DNA of 33,775 nucleotides from Acetobacteraceae bacterium (GCA_947474705.1 CANJJS010000055.1:1-33775), one strand, 5' to 3'; positions 1 to 8,694 are shown, counted from the stretch's first letter. The notes: a model not told the origin generated them from the letters alone. Made by a program: numbers and translations.

Positions 1-738
1 GTCGCGGCGATCCGGCGGGCGCTGCTGGACCACCTGGCGATCTTCTTTCGGGATCAGAGCCTCTCGCCGGCCCGCTTCCGCGCCTTCGCGGCGCGGCTGG
101 GCGTGCCGATCGAATACCCGTTCATGCCGGGCATCGAAGGCTTTCCGGACATCACCCCGGTGATCAAGCTGCCGGAACACAAGGTCGCGTTTGGTGGCAA
201 CTGGCACGCCGACACAACCTATTTCGCCGAACCGCCGGCGATCACGATGCTGCTGGCGCGGGAATTGCCCGCCTATGGCGGCGACACGATGTTCGCCAAT
301 CAGTACCTCGCTTACGAAACCTTGTCGGACGGCATGAAAGCGCTGCTGTCGGGGTTGCGCGGCGTCTCCCGGTCGGACAAAGCGGAGGCGAGCCGCACGC
401 GCGAGGACCGGGTGGGGCCCGCCAACGCCAACCGCGTGATCATGACCGCGGATCATCCGGCGGTGCGGACGCATCCCGAGACGGGCAGGAAGGCGCTTTA
501 CGTCAACCTCGCGCATACCGCGAACTTCGACGGGATGACGGCGGAGGAGAGCCTGCCGATTTTACGCCATCTCTGGCGGCATCAGGTGCGGCCGGAGTTT
601 ACCTGCCGTTTTACCTGGTCGCCGGGGGCCCTGGCGATCTGGGACAATCGCTGCGTGCAGCACCATGCGATCAACGATTACCAAGGGCAAAAACGGTTGA
701 TGCACCGCATCGCGCTGGCGGGCGATATTCCGCGCTGA
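1..738 (+). CDS. TauD/TfdA-family Fe(II)/2-oxoglutarate dioxygenase, 5' end missing
   Basis: Open from the first base of the window, so the N-terminus lies outside it. A GTG at 103 could be read as a start, but the 34 codons before it are family-like (FFRDQSLSP is the usual early strand), so this is a truncation by the window edge. The enzyme would couple 2-oxoglutarate decarboxylation to hydroxylation of a small substrate in the cytoplasm. Visible motifs are the iron-binding WHADTTY (HxD) followed by a GGDTMFAN stretch, and the distal histidine region IWDNRCVQHHA near the C-terminus with a following arginine in RLMHRIAL. It is a paralogue of the gene at 14132, sharing VRTHP-TG and WDNRC. The substrate (taurine, sulfonate, aryloxyacetate or other) cannot be told. 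It converges on the methyltransferase gene with a 26-nt gap. Confidence 0.9.
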   Translation, partial: VAAIRRALLDHLAIFFRDQSLSPARFRAFAARLGVPIEYPFMPGIEGFPDITPVIKLPEHKVAFGGNWHADTTYFAEPPAITMLLARELPAYGGDTMFANQYLAYETLSDGMKALLSGLRGVSRSDKAEASRTREDRVGPANANRVIMTADHPAVRTHPETGRKALYVNLAHTANFDGMTAEESLPILRHLWRHQVRPEFTCRFTWSPGALAIWDNRCVQHHAINDYQGQKRLMHRIALAGDIPR

Positions 739-764
739 CCGGAGGCGGGATGCGCCGGGCGCGA

Positions 765-1949
765 TCAGACCCGGCGCGCGAGGACGATGCGGTTGGAGTT
801 GGTACCGGCGGTGTTATTGCCGACGCCCCAGCAGTTCGCGGTTTTGGTGAATTCCTGTTGGTTGACCATGATGCCCACGATCGCGAAGGGCAGGTTCTCG
901 AGGGCGGCGGCGACGTGGCGTTCCAGCAGGATTTTGCCGCCGCGCACCTCGCCAACCTCGAAGGCGACGGCGCCGCCGGGACGGACGACGCGGGCGAGTT
1001 CGTGGAAGACGCCACGCACGAAAGCTTCCCATTTCGCCGGATTGCCGTGGCGGGCGATGTTCACCGTCGCGGGGTCGATGCCGGCGAACCAGCAGCGCAG
1101 CCAGTTATCGCCCTCGTAATCCACGATATCCAGAAAGGGCGGCGAGGTGACGACGAGATCGACCGAGGCGTCCGCGATGGCCTGGGTGTCGGCGGCGGGA
1201 CCCGTGGTCAGGAGCGCCGCGGGGTGGTCCGGCGGGAAGCCGTCGGCGAGCAAAATTCGAGATTTTTTCAGAATAAGCGCGTCCACGTCACGGAACGGCG
1301 GGACCTGGCCACGCTTTTCGTTAATTTTCCGTTGCGAAACCAGAGAAGCGGCCTGGTTTGGCGGCAAGGTGTAGACGGAGAAAAATCCCGGGGAATGGCC
1401 GGTGAGGCGGTTCAGCGCGGCCATGCGGACCCAGCGGCCGGCGGCATCGAGCGTGCCGGTGGCGGCGCGGTCCAGCAACCAGGTCCGAATCGCGTTCAGG
1501 CGGCTGAGTGTGTCCGGGTGATAAAAGACCAAAAGTTCGTCGTTGGGATCGGTGGGCGGTCCGGCGGGGATCTCCGCCAGGCCGCGGGCGATGGCGTGGA
1601 GCGAGACCGGCGTCAAACGGGGCCGGACCAGCATTTCGGACAACGGGTTCGCGTCGTTGCCCACGGGACGGCAGCCACCCAGGGCGGCCTGGAGGACAGT
1701 GGTGCCGCGGCCGGAAAACGGGTCGTACACCGTATCGCCGGGACGGGTCAGACGGTCGATGAAAAAACCCGGCAGTTGCGGTTTAAAGCAGGCGCGGTAG
1801 CTGATTTCATGCAATTTGTGCGACTGGCGTTGGGCGGATGTCCAGAATTCGTTGACGAAATAGCGCAGGCCGCCATCCTCGGCTTCCAGTGTCGGCGCGC
1901 CGTTATAGGTGAATTCCCGTAACAGGCCCGGGAAAGTGGAAATATCCAT
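765..1949 (-). CDS. DNA methyltransferase (N6-adenine/N4-cytosine type), orphan
   Basis: A 394-residue SAM-dependent methyltransferase. Motif I is DPFSGRGTT (about residues 76-84), followed by the acidic NDANPLS stretch. The catalytic motif IV, TSPPF, is at about 268-272 and is followed by LDIVDYEGDNW. The SAM motif therefore precedes the catalytic motif, the reverse of the classic beta-class order; several orphan methylases share this layout. The C-terminal NCWGVGNNT...NRIVL looks like a conserved tail. No restriction endonuclease or specificity subunit lies beside it, so a solitary or regulatory methylase is the best reading. It starts 6 nt after the CreA stop and is last in the transporter operon, probably translationally coupled. 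The target base and recognition site are not deducible, and methylation of another nucleic acid is not excluded. Confidence 0.8.
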   Translation of the reverse strand: MDISTFPGLLREFTYNGAPTLEAEDGGLRYFVNEFWTSAQRQSHKLHEISYRACFKPQLPGFFIDRLTRPGDTVYDPFSGRGTTVLQAALGGCRPVGNDANPLSEMLVRPRLTPVSLHAIARGLAEIPAGPPTDPNDELLVFYHPDTLSRLNAIRTWLLDRAATGTLDAAGRWVRMAALNRLTGHSPGFFSVYTLPPNQAASLVSQRKINEKRGQVPPFRDVDALILKKSRILLADGFPPDHPAALLTTGPAADTQAIADASVDLVVTSPPFLDIVDYEGDNWLRCWFAGIDPATVNIARHGNPAKWEAFVRGVFHELARVVRPGGAVAFEVGEVRGGKILLERHVAAALENLPFAIVGIMVNQQEFTKTANCWGVGNNTAGTNSNRIVLARRV

Positions 1950-1955
1950 CGGCGG

Positions 1956-2411
1956 TCAGTGCGCGTTCACCGGCACGACGCTGATGCTGTTGAAAGGCGA
2001 CCCATTGATCAGTTTGGTGCTGACGACGGTATAAACCAGGACGTTTTTCTCCTGGTCGAAGGAGCGGTGGATCTGGAAACTCTTGAAGAAAATGGAGGCC
2101 TGCGCGAAGCCAATTGTCTCGCGTTTCGGCAGGCCGGCGGGCACTGTCACCGGGCCCGTGGAGCGGCAGGCGACGGAGAAACGGCTCGGGTCCTCGGCGA
2201 GGCCGAGACCGCCTTTGACACCGCCGGTTTCCGCGCGGGAAAGGTAGCAGGAGACATTGGCGACCCGGGGATCGTCGTAACGATCGACGACGATTTTGTC
2301 GTTCGGGCCGAGCCAGCGGAACGCAACACTGATTTCGTCGATACGGGATTGCGCCTGTCCCGGCGTGGGAAGCAAGGCGGCGGCGGCCAAAGCGAGGATC
2401 GTGAATCGCAT
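1956..2411 (-). CDS. creA: CreA-family secreted protein
   Basis: A 151-residue protein starting at the ATG at 2411, with GGAG about 6 nt upstream. The in-frame extension to 2558 runs into the ATPase gene and has no signal peptide, so it is rejected. The N-terminus MRFTILALAAAALLPTPGQA is a Sec signal peptide with an AQA-type cleavage site. The mature part carries CreA signatures: VSCYLSRAETGG, KGGLGLAEDPS and VACRSTGPV. CreA proteins are small periplasmic or secreted proteins of unknown biochemical role. It sits 31 nt downstream of the ABC ATPase and 6 nt upstream of the methyltransferase, so it is co-transcribed with the importer. Nothing shows that it works with the transporter. Confidence 0.88.
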   Translation of the reverse strand: MRFTILALAAAALLPTPGQAQSRIDEISVAFRWLGPNDKIVVDRYDDPRVANVSCYLSRAETGGVKGGLGLAEDPSRFSVACRSTGPVTVPAGLPKRETIGFAQASIFFKSFQIHRSFDQEKNVLVYTVVSTKLINGSPFNSISVVPVNAH

Positions 2412-2442
2412 GGGATGTTCTCCGGTTCGGGCGCGGGACGGG

Positions 2443-3552
2443 TCAGCCGACCACGACCGCCGCGTCGCGGGGGAAAGTAAGGCGGACGGCGGCGCCGATG
2501 GCGATCGCGATCTCGGAGGGCACGGAAACCCGCAGCAAACGGCCACCTGTGACAACATCGTAACGGGCGGAACCGCCCAAAAAACTCTCCGCCGTCACAG
2601 TGCCTTCCAGGCTGTTCAGCCCTGGGCCTGGCCGGTCGGAGACCGGCGAGAGGGCGACGCTTTCGGGCCGGAGGGACAGGGTCACCTCCTGTCCGGCGGT
2701 CGCGGCGCGCGCGAACAGACAGGTGACGATGACGCCGTTGTCGAGGTGAACGCTGCCCGACGCGCCGGCGGCGGCGGGCGCGAGGGCGGTGCCACGCAAC
2801 AGGTTGGCGGCACCGATGAAACTGGCCACGAACTCGCTGGCGGGCCGGAAATAGATCGTGCGCGGATCGCCCATTTGCGCGACCCGGCCGAGTTCCATGA
2901 CCGCGATCTGGTCGGACATGGCCAGCGCTTCGGACTGGTCGTGAGTGACGTAAACCGTGGTGAGGCCGATTTGTTGCTGAAGGCGGCGGAGTTCGATGCG
3001 CATTTCCTCGCGCAGCGCGGCATCGAGATTCGACAACGGCTCGTCGAGCAGCAGAAGGCGGGGTTTGTGCACGATGGCGCGGGCCAGGGCCACACGCTGT
3101 TGCTGGCCGCCGGAAAGGCGGGTCGCCGGACGGTCGCCATACCCCGCGAGCCCGACGGTTTGCAGCGCGTCGGCGACCATACGGGAAATGTCCTCCCGGG
3201 CGTAACGGTGATCCTTGGAGACGCGCAGGGGAAAGGCGATATTTTCGAACACGGTCATGTGCGGCCAAATGGCGTAGGACTGGAAGACCATGCCGATGCC
3301 GCGGCGATTGAGGGGAACGGAGTGTCCGGCGATGGAATCGTGGAGCACGGTGTCGCCGATGGCGATGTGGCCGGTATCCGGGCGTTCCAGGCCGGCGATG
3401 CAGCGCAAGGTCGTGGTTTTGCCGCAGCCGCTGGGGCCAAGCAGGGTGAAGAAGGTGCCGGGCGGGAGTTCGAAAGAAAATTCGCGCACACCGCCGGCGG
3501 CGGTGTCGGTCCGATCGCCATAAATCTTGGAGAGGCCGCGTACGGTCAGCAT
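2443..3552 (-). CDS. ABC transporter ATP-binding protein (Fbp/Pot type)
   Basis: A 369-residue ATPase of the ferric iron/polyamine/phosphonate importer class. Walker A is GPSGCGKTT (about 39-47), the Q-loop is FQSYAIWPH, the signature is LSGGQQQR (about 147-154), Walker B is LLLLDEP (166-172), the D-loop is SNLDA, and the switch histidine is in YVTHDQSEA (about 204). The C-terminal 120 residues form a TOBE-like beta domain (SLRPESVALSP) as in FbpC and PotA, which often binds a ligand or regulates transport. Its start lies 3 nt after the permease stop, so it is tightly coupled. The ATPase acts on the cytoplasmic face of the permease. The substrate is not determined by this subunit. Confidence 0.93.
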   Translation of the reverse strand: MLTVRGLSKIYGDRTDTAAGGVREFSFELPPGTFFTLLGPSGCGKTTTLRCIAGLERPDTGHIAIGDTVLHDSIAGHSVPLNRRGIGMVFQSYAIWPHMTVFENIAFPLRVSKDHRYAREDISRMVADALQTVGLAGYGDRPATRLSGGQQQRVALARAIVHKPRLLLLDEPLSNLDAALREEMRIELRRLQQQIGLTTVYVTHDQSEALAMSDQIAVMELGRVAQMGDPRTIYFRPASEFVASFIGAANLLRGTALAPAAAGASGSVHLDNGVIVTCLFARAATAGQEVTLSLRPESVALSPVSDRPGPGLNSLEGTVTAESFLGGSARYDVVTGGRLLRVSVPSEIAIAIGAAVRLTFPRDAAVVVG

Positions 3553-3555
3553 GAT

Positions 3556-5256
3556 TCAGTTTCCATGAACATCGACTCCGCCGCGGCGCGTGGCCGCGAA
3601 AAACAAGGTGGCGATCGCGGTCATCAGCACGGTCCAGAGCAGGCCGAAAGCGGCGAGTTCTCCCCCCTGCCCGTTCACCCATTGGTCGAAAATGGCGACG
3701 GCGATGACCTGGGATTTGGGACTCGCCAGCAGCACGGCGATGGCGAGTTCCTTGTTGGCGATCAGAAAGATGAACAGCCAGCCCGCGACCAAAGCGGGCG
3801 TGAGCAAGGGCGCGACGATGCGGCGCATGATGGTCAGGGTGGAGCCGCCGGCGACGCCCGCCGCTTCTTCCAATTCCTTGTGCAATTGCAGGACGCCGGC
3901 GTAGACGTAACGCATCCCGAACGGCATGAACCGGATGACATAGGCGATGGCGATAATCCAGAGCGTGCCATAGATCGGCAGCGGAATACGCAGCCAGACC
4001 TCCATGACGGCGACGCCAAGGCAGATGCCGGGAAACACCAGCGACAGGGTCGCGAGCTGGTCCAGAATACGCCCGCCCGGACCGTTACGGCCCGCGATCC
4101 AACCGGCCAGCGCGGCGATCGCCATGATGACGGTGGCGGCCGCCGCGGCGACGGTCAGGCTGTTGATGGCGAGATCGACATAGCCATGCGCGGTGAACAC
4201 CGCCTTGTAGTTTTTCGTTGTCAGCGACGCGAACCCGGCCAGGCTGATGGCGCGCAGGAACGGCAGGAACGACATCCAGGCCAGGGTAAGAAGCGGCAAT
4301 AAAAGCACGACGACGAAATTGAACAGAATCAGCCCGCCCGCGATCCAGCGTCCTCGCCCGAGGTCGAAGGGGCGCGGGCGATACCCTTTACCCGTGATGG
4401 AATGGTAACGTTCCGCGTTTTTCGACAGGCGGCCATAGAACGCGAGGAGGATGCCGACGACGATCACCATGACGATCGAGAAAGCGGCCGCGTGCCCCAG
4501 ATCGGGGGGCACGCTGACGGTCGATTCGTAGACATCGGTCGTGAGAACATAAATACGGCCGGGCATGCCGACCAAAGCGGGAACCTCGAACCCGCCGATG
4601 GCGCGGATGAAGACGAACATCGCCAGGGCCAGCAAGGAGGGCATGGCGAGAGGCAAAGTGACGCGGCGGATCGTGTCGAGTACGGAGGCGCCGGACATGC
4701 GCGCGGCTTCCTCCATGTCCGCGTTGGCGGCGCGGAACGTCGAGCCAAGCAACAGAAACACCAGCGGCGACCAGAGGAAGCCCTCGATCAGGATCATGCC
4801 GGTCATGGAATTGACGTTGAACAGAATGCCGGTGGAGCCGGTGATCTGCCGGTAAATATCGTTCAGCGGCCCGACCTTTCCCAGCAGGAACAGCCAGGCG
4901 ATTACGTGCAGGACGTAGGGCGTGCCAAGGGAAATGATGGAGACGACGTATGCGAGGATCTTCAATGGCGCGTTCGTGCGCTCCACCAGCCAGGCGAGGA
5001 CGCCGCCGGTGAGAAGCGACAGGACCGTGCTGCCGGTGGCGAAGACAAGGCTGTTCCACAGGCTGATCGCCGCGCGCTTGTCGGTCAGCAGCTTTCCGAA
5101 GTGCGACGCGGTCCAGCCGGTGATGTCGCCCATGGCGTCGGTCGTGGTCAGGCTGTCCAGGATCAGGATCCACAAAGGCGGAACCATCAGGCCGGTCAGC
5201 AGGACTCCCAGAACGATCGCGATGATGACGCGGGCGTCGATCGCCGAAAAATTCAA
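3556..5256 (-). CDS. ABC transporter permease, two fused permease domains (FbpB/ThiP-like)
   Basis: A 566-residue membrane protein with two tandem binding-protein-dependent permease domains and about 12 hydrophobic segments. An EAA-like loop (EEAARMSGASVLDTIRRVTL) ends the first half and a second (ELEEAAGVAGGSTLTIMRRI) the other, so one polypeptide supplies the whole pore, as in FbpB. The start is TTG at 5256. It overlaps the upstream stop as TTGA, and AAGGA lies about 9 nt before it. No ATG or GTG before the first membrane segment serves better. It is translationally coupled to the binding-protein gene. The architecture is typical of Fe(III), thiamine and 2-aminoethylphosphonate importers. 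Confidence 0.92.
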   Translation of the reverse strand: MNFSAIDARVIIAIVLGVLLTGLMVPPLWILILDSLTTTDAMGDITGWTASHFGKLLTDKRAAISLWNSLVFATGSTVLSLLTGGVLAWLVERTNAPLKILAYVVSIISLGTPYVLHVIAWLFLLGKVGPLNDIYRQITGSTGILFNVNSMTGMILIEGFLWSPLVFLLLGSTFRAANADMEEAARMSGASVLDTIRRVTLPLAMPSLLALAMFVFIRAIGGFEVPALVGMPGRIYVLTTDVYESTVSVPPDLGHAAAFSIVMVIVVGILLAFYGRLSKNAERYHSITGKGYRPRPFDLGRGRWIAGGLILFNFVVVLLLPLLTLAWMSFLPFLRAISLAGFASLTTKNYKAVFTAHGYVDLAINSLTVAAAAATVIMAIAALAGWIAGRNGPGGRILDQLATLSLVFPGICLGVAVMEVWLRIPLPIYGTLWIIAIAYVIRFMPFGMRYVYAGVLQLHKELEEAAGVAGGSTLTIMRRIVAPLLTPALVAGWLFIFLIANKELAIAVLLASPKSQVIAVAIFDQWVNGQGGELAAFGLLWTVLMTAIATLFFAATRRGGVDVHGN

Positions 5257-6269
5257 CGGAACAGGTCCTTATAGATCGCCGTCCATTTCTCGTTATCGTC
5301 CCGCGCCATTTCCGGCGGAACATGGGTGACCCTGAACCCGCCGGTATCCGGTTTCAGGTCGGGGCTGGAGGCGCCAACCTTGGGGTGGGCGGGAATGTAA
5401 TCGTTGGCGGCGAGGATTTTCTGGCCTTCCTCCGACAGCATGAACTCGACCATCAGCTTCGCCGCGTTGGGGTGCGGGCCGTTGGCGGTGATGCTGACGA
5501 GGCTCATGGTGTTAAGCAGCGGCTCCATTTTCAGCCATTTCACGGGCGCGCCGGCCTTGATGGAGATGGCGGCGTGATAATTCAGGATCATCACGCAGAG
5601 CGGGTATTCGCCGGAAATGACGTGATCCAGCACCACGCGTTGCGCGCCGGGAATGGTGACGGGTTCCTGTTTGGCGAAAGCGCGCAAATATTCCATGCCT
5701 TTTTCCTGGCCCATGGTGGCGAGGATGTTGTGCACGAAGCCGGGCGGACCGCCGGGAGTCAGGTCATAGGTCCAGGCGATCTTGCCCTTCCATTTCGGGT
5801 CGAGCAGGTCGGCGTAGGTTTTCGGCGCCTCCGTCGGCTTCACCAGGTTCGTGTTGTAGGCGGCGGTCCAGTAAAACAGGTTCATCCCCGTCCAGGTGCC
5901 GTCTTTGCTTTTCAGTTCGGCGGGCCAGTCCTTCGCCGCCTCGGGCGTATAGGAAGCGACGAGTCGCGGATCGCGCAGCAGGAAGACGGTGTTGGACCCG
6001 TCGAAGAGGTCGGACTGCACGCGGCGGGCGCGGGCCTCGTTGGCGATTTTCAGCGCGACGTCGGAGGACGAGGCGCGGGAATATTCGACCTTGATGCCGG
6101 GATATTTGGCCTCGAACGCCGCGGACATCGGGCGGACGATCTGGTTCACGATCAGCGTGCTGTACCAGACGACGGAGCCTTCCTTGCGGGCGGCGTCGAT
6201 CAGGGCCTGGTCGACGGCATAAGCGCGGCCTGAAATCAGGAGCAGAGCGGCGAAGAGGAGGGCTTTCAC
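5253..6269 (-). CDS. ABC transporter periplasmic substrate-binding protein (family 1, Fe(III)/phosphonate-type)
   Basis: 338 residues from the GTG at 6269, preceded by GAGAGGTA as ribosome-binding site. The longer frame to 6422 adds 51 charged residues before the signal peptide and crosses the divergent promoter region, so it is rejected. The N-terminus KALLFAALLLISGRAYA is a Sec signal peptide. The mature protein has the bacterial extracellular solute-binding fold (DAARKEGSVVWYSTL, FEAKYPGIKVEYSRA, LLDPKWKGKIAW, AKLMVEFMLSEEGQKI). The YY iron-ligand pair of true ferric-binding proteins was not found at a convincing place, so the ligand may be organic (phosphonate, polyamine or thiamine-like). 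It is the first gene of the minus-strand five-gene unit and would capture substrate in the periplasm. Confidence 0.9.
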   Translation of the reverse strand: MKALLFAALLLISGRAYAVDQALIDAARKEGSVVWYSTLIVNQIVRPMSAAFEAKYPGIKVEYSRASSSDVALKIANEARARRVQSDLFDGSNTVFLLRDPRLVASYTPEAAKDWPAELKSKDGTWTGMNLFYWTAAYNTNLVKPTEAPKTYADLLDPKWKGKIAWTYDLTPGGPPGFVHNILATMGQEKGMEYLRAFAKQEPVTIPGAQRVVLDHVISGEYPLCVMILNYHAAISIKAGAPVKWLKMEPLLNTMSLVSITANGPHPNAAKLMVEFMLSEEGQKILAANDYIPAHPKVGASSPDLKPDTGGFRVTHVPPEMARDDNEKWTAIYKDLFR

Positions 6270-6415
6270 GGCAATACCTCTCGGTCGATGAAAAGAAGCG
6301 GCGGCGCGCGCGGCGCGGCGCGGCGCCGTGCCAGGACGATGGCCCGCATGCGTTAGGTCTCCCAGGGTGATCCGGCGCCATTGTGGTCCGGGAGGCGCGG
6401 CGTCACAATCGGAGA
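6270..6415. promoter_or_regulatory. Divergent intergenic region between importer operon and aminotransferase operon
   Basis: 146 nt separate two outward-facing operons and must hold both promoters. The part 6298-6336 is almost pure G/C with short alternating GCGCG runs (GCGGCGCGCGCGGCGCGGCG). No convincing -35/-10 pair could be picked out by eye. No regulator gene sits nearby. Confidence 0.4.
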
Positions 6416-7534
6416 ATGACAAAGCCTGGGCACGCGGTCCGCGCCGAGTGGCGGTTGGACCCGGAATTTCTCACCGTCAATCACGGGTCGTTCGGCGCGG
6501 CGCCAGTGCGCGTGCTGGCGGCCCAGGAGGAATGGCGGCGGCAAATGGAGTCGCAGCCGACCCGATTCATGAGCCGGCTGCCAGAAGCATTGCGCGCGGC
6601 GGCTTCGGTTCTGGGCCAGTTTCTGGGGGCACGCGGCGAGGACATCGCCTTCGTCGACAATGCCACCAGCGGGTGCAACGCGGTGCTGCGGTCGCTGACG
6701 CTTGAGCCGGACGACGAAATTCTGGTGCTGGATCACGGGTACGGCGCGGTGCGGAACACGGTCCGCTATGTCGCGGAGCGCGCGGGCGCGCGGATGACCG
6801 AGGCGCGCGTGCCGTTTCCCGAAGGCGATGTCGTCGAGCGGGTCGCGGCGGCCTTAACCTCGCGGACGCGGCTGGCGGTGCTGGATCATATCACCTCGGC
6901 CAGCGCGATGGTGCTGCCGGTGGCGGAGATCGCGGCGGTGTGCCGGGCGGCTTGCGTGCCGGTGCTGGTGGATGGGGCGCATGGTCCCGGCCAGATCGGA
7001 CTCGATGTTTCGACACTGGGCGTCGACTGGTATACCGGAAATTGTCATAAATGGTTGTGCGCGCCGAAGGGAAGCGCGTTCCTGTGGACGGCGCCCGCGC
7101 GACAGACCGGGCTGCATCCCGTGACGATTTCGCACGGGTTGGGCAAGGGGTATTTGGAGGAATTCGACTGGACAGGGACTCGCGATCCCTCAGCCGTGCT
7201 CTCCGTACCCGCCGCCATCGCGTTTCATCAGGACCTGGGCGGGGCATCGATGCGCGCGCGGAACATCGCGCTGGCGGCGGAGGCGGCGGCGCTGATGGCG
7301 CGCCTGTTGAACACCGAGGCGCCACCGGGGGAAGCGGCGATGCGGCTGGTGCGCCTGCCCGCGCAAGCGGGGACGGAGGCTTTGGCCGTGCGGGCGCGCT
7401 TGCTCGCGGCGGGCACGGATGCGCCGGTCCATGCGATCGACGGCGCGCTCTGGCTGCGGCTGTCGGCCTTCGCTTACAATGAGTTGGAAGACTACGAGCG
7501 TCTCGCGGGGATCGTCAGGGAGCAGTTGGCATGA
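6416..7534 (+). CDS. Class V PLP-dependent aminotransferase (isopenicillin-N-epimerase-like)
   Basis: A 372-residue PLP fold-type I enzyme. The cofactor lysine is K212 in GNCHKWLCAPKGSAFLW, the signature of the isopenicillin N epimerase/CefD-like branch. The PLP phosphate-binding turn is FVDNATSGCNAV, and the Asp that holds the pyridine nitrogen is in VDGAHGPGQIGLD. ATG 6416 was chosen because the protein then begins just before the conserved WRLDPEFLTVNHGSFGA. The GGAG before it is only 1 nt away, so the start is uncertain; a GTG at 6383 is the alternative. The stop overlaps the next start as ATGA. Members act as epimerases, lyases or desulfurases on small amino compounds. The pairing with a flavin monooxygenase suggests catabolism of an amino-containing compound. 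Confidence 0.88.
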   Translation: MTKPGHAVRAEWRLDPEFLTVNHGSFGAAPVRVLAAQEEWRRQMESQPTRFMSRLPEALRAAASVLGQFLGARGEDIAFVDNATSGCNAVLRSLTLEPDDEILVLDHGYGAVRNTVRYVAERAGARMTEARVPFPEGDVVERVAAALTSRTRLAVLDHITSASAMVLPVAEIAAVCRAACVPVLVDGAHGPGQIGLDVSTLGVDWYTGNCHKWLCAPKGSAFLWTAPARQTGLHPVTISHGLGKGYLEEFDWTGTRDPSAVLSVPAAIAFHQDLGGASMRARNIALAAEAAALMARLLNTEAPPGEAAMRLVRLPAQAGTEALAVRARLLAAGTDAPVHAIDGALWLRLSAFAYNELEDYERLAGIVREQLA

Positions 7535-8619
7535 GCGTCGAATTCATTGGCATGATCCATCATCGGCAGGCGTCGGAGATCCATCCGCCGCCACCGATGG
7601 TTCTGGACCGCGGATATATCCGGGATTTCGCCCAGGCGGCGGAGGCGGGCGGGTTCGACCAGGTGTTGGTCGGGTATTTCGCCGATGGTCCCGATGGGTT
7701 TTTGGTGGCCTCGGCGGCGGCGGCACATACGGAGCGGCTGGGGTTTTTGGTCGCGCATCGTCCCGGCTATGTGGCGCCGACGCTGGCGGCGCGGAAATTC
7801 GCGACTCTGGATCAAATCACCGGCGGGCGGGCGGCGATGCATGTCATCACCGGCGGGGACGACGCGGACCAGTTCCGGGACGGGGATATTACCACCAAGG
7901 AAGAGCGGTACGAGCGGACCGACGAATATGTCGGGATTTTAAAGCGCATCTGGACCGAGCCTGGGCCGACAGTGGATCACGAGGGGCGGTTTTACCGGTT
8001 CAAGGGGGCCTCGACGGCGATACGCTGCGTGCAAGAGCCGCGCATTCCGATTTATTTCGGGGGCGCGTCGGACTCGGCGTTGCGGGTCAGCGCGAAGCAC
8101 GCGGATGTTTACGCGCTGTGGGGGGAGACGCACGCCCAGGTGAAGGAGATTATTGGAAGATTGCGGACAGAGGCGGCGAAGCATGGGAGAACGTTGCGGT
8201 TCAGCCTGTCGTTCCGGCCGATTTTGGCGGCGACCGAGGATGAGGCATGGGCGCGGGCGGAACGCATCAAGCAGCGGATCGCGGAATTGCGGGCGAAGGC
8301 CGGGCTGGTGACGAAGGAAGCGGCGAATGAGGGGTCTCGCCGGTTGATGGCGGCCGCGGCGCTGGGCGAAAGGCTGGATAAAAGGTTGTGGACGGGCGCG
8401 GCGGCTTTGACCGGCGGGCGCGGCAACACGACATCCCTGGTCGGGACGCCGGAGCAGGTGGCGGAGGCTTTGGTCGATTATTACGATCTGGGGGTCACGA
8501 CATTTTTAATCCGCGGGTTCGATCCGTTGGAGGACAATGTCGAATATGGGCGGCATTTGCTGCCGTTGACGAAAAGGCTGATCGCGGAGCGGGAAGCGCG
8601 GCGGACGGCGGCGGAGTGA
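7531..8619 (+). CDS. LLM-class flavin-dependent monooxygenase (SsuD-like)
   Basis: A 362-residue luciferase-like TIM barrel. Family marks are FAQAAEAGGFDQVLVGY, the ARKFATLDQITGGRAAMHV core, the ITGGDDADQFRDGD loop, RYERTDEYVGILKRIWT and the phosphate-binding IPIYFGGASDSAL. It is closest in pattern to alkanesulfonate monooxygenase SsuD and relatives that use FMNH2 and oxygen to cleave C-S or similar bonds in the cytoplasm. The start overlaps the aminotransferase stop (ATGA), with GGGAG about 10 nt upstream inside that gene. A flavin reductase partner such as SsuE was not found in the window. Substrate assignment to sulfonates is inference only. Confidence 0.9.
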   Translation: MSVEFIGMIHHRQASEIHPPPPMVLDRGYIRDFAQAAEAGGFDQVLVGYFADGPDGFLVASAAAAHTERLGFLVAHRPGYVAPTLAARKFATLDQITGGRAAMHVITGGDDADQFRDGDITTKEERYERTDEYVGILKRIWTEPGPTVDHEGRFYRFKGASTAIRCVQEPRIPIYFGGASDSALRVSAKHADVYALWGETHAQVKEIIGRLRTEAAKHGRTLRFSLSFRPILAATEDEAWARAERIKQRIAELRAKAGLVTKEAANEGSRRLMAAAALGERLDKRLWTGAAALTGGRGNTTSLVGTPEQVAEALVDYYDLGVTTFLIRGFDPLEDNVEYGRHLLPLTKRLIAEREARRTAAE

Positions 8620-8626
8620 GGCGTCT

Positions 8627-8652
8627 CCGCCGATTCGGAGCTTTATCGGCGG
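8627..8652. terminator. Hairpin between convergent genes, possible bidirectional terminator
   Basis: CCGCCGAT at 8627-8634 pairs perfectly with ATCGGCGG at 8645-8652 around a 10-nt loop. It lies just after the monooxygenase stop and before the converging lactonase stop. There is no clear U-tract on either strand, so classical intrinsic termination is uncertain. Confidence 0.45.
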
Positions 8653-8664
8653 CGCCGTGCCGCG

Positions 8665-8694
8665 CCCGGTGGCCCGGTCGAGCCGGGCCACGAC
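8665..8694 (+). repeat. REP-like palindrome, copy 1
   Basis: CCCGGTGGCCCGGTCGAGCC followed by GGGCCACGACG. The stem is TGGCCCGG (8670-8677) with CCGGGCCA (8683-8690). It matches the copies at 26854 and, reversed, 26757. Such short dispersed palindromes are often misread as proteins starting MARLDRAT. Confidence 0.75.

Noticed and set aside
671-1119. Small frames over the end of the methyltransferase gene, on both strands
   Set aside because: They overlap the methyltransferase reading frame and lack start signals and recognisable motifs.
2296-4302. A 668-codon open frame on the plus strand
   Set aside because: It is antisense to the ABC ATPase and permease genes. Its composition is the repetitive D/G/R/H-rich type produced by reading GC-rich genes backwards, with no family motifs.
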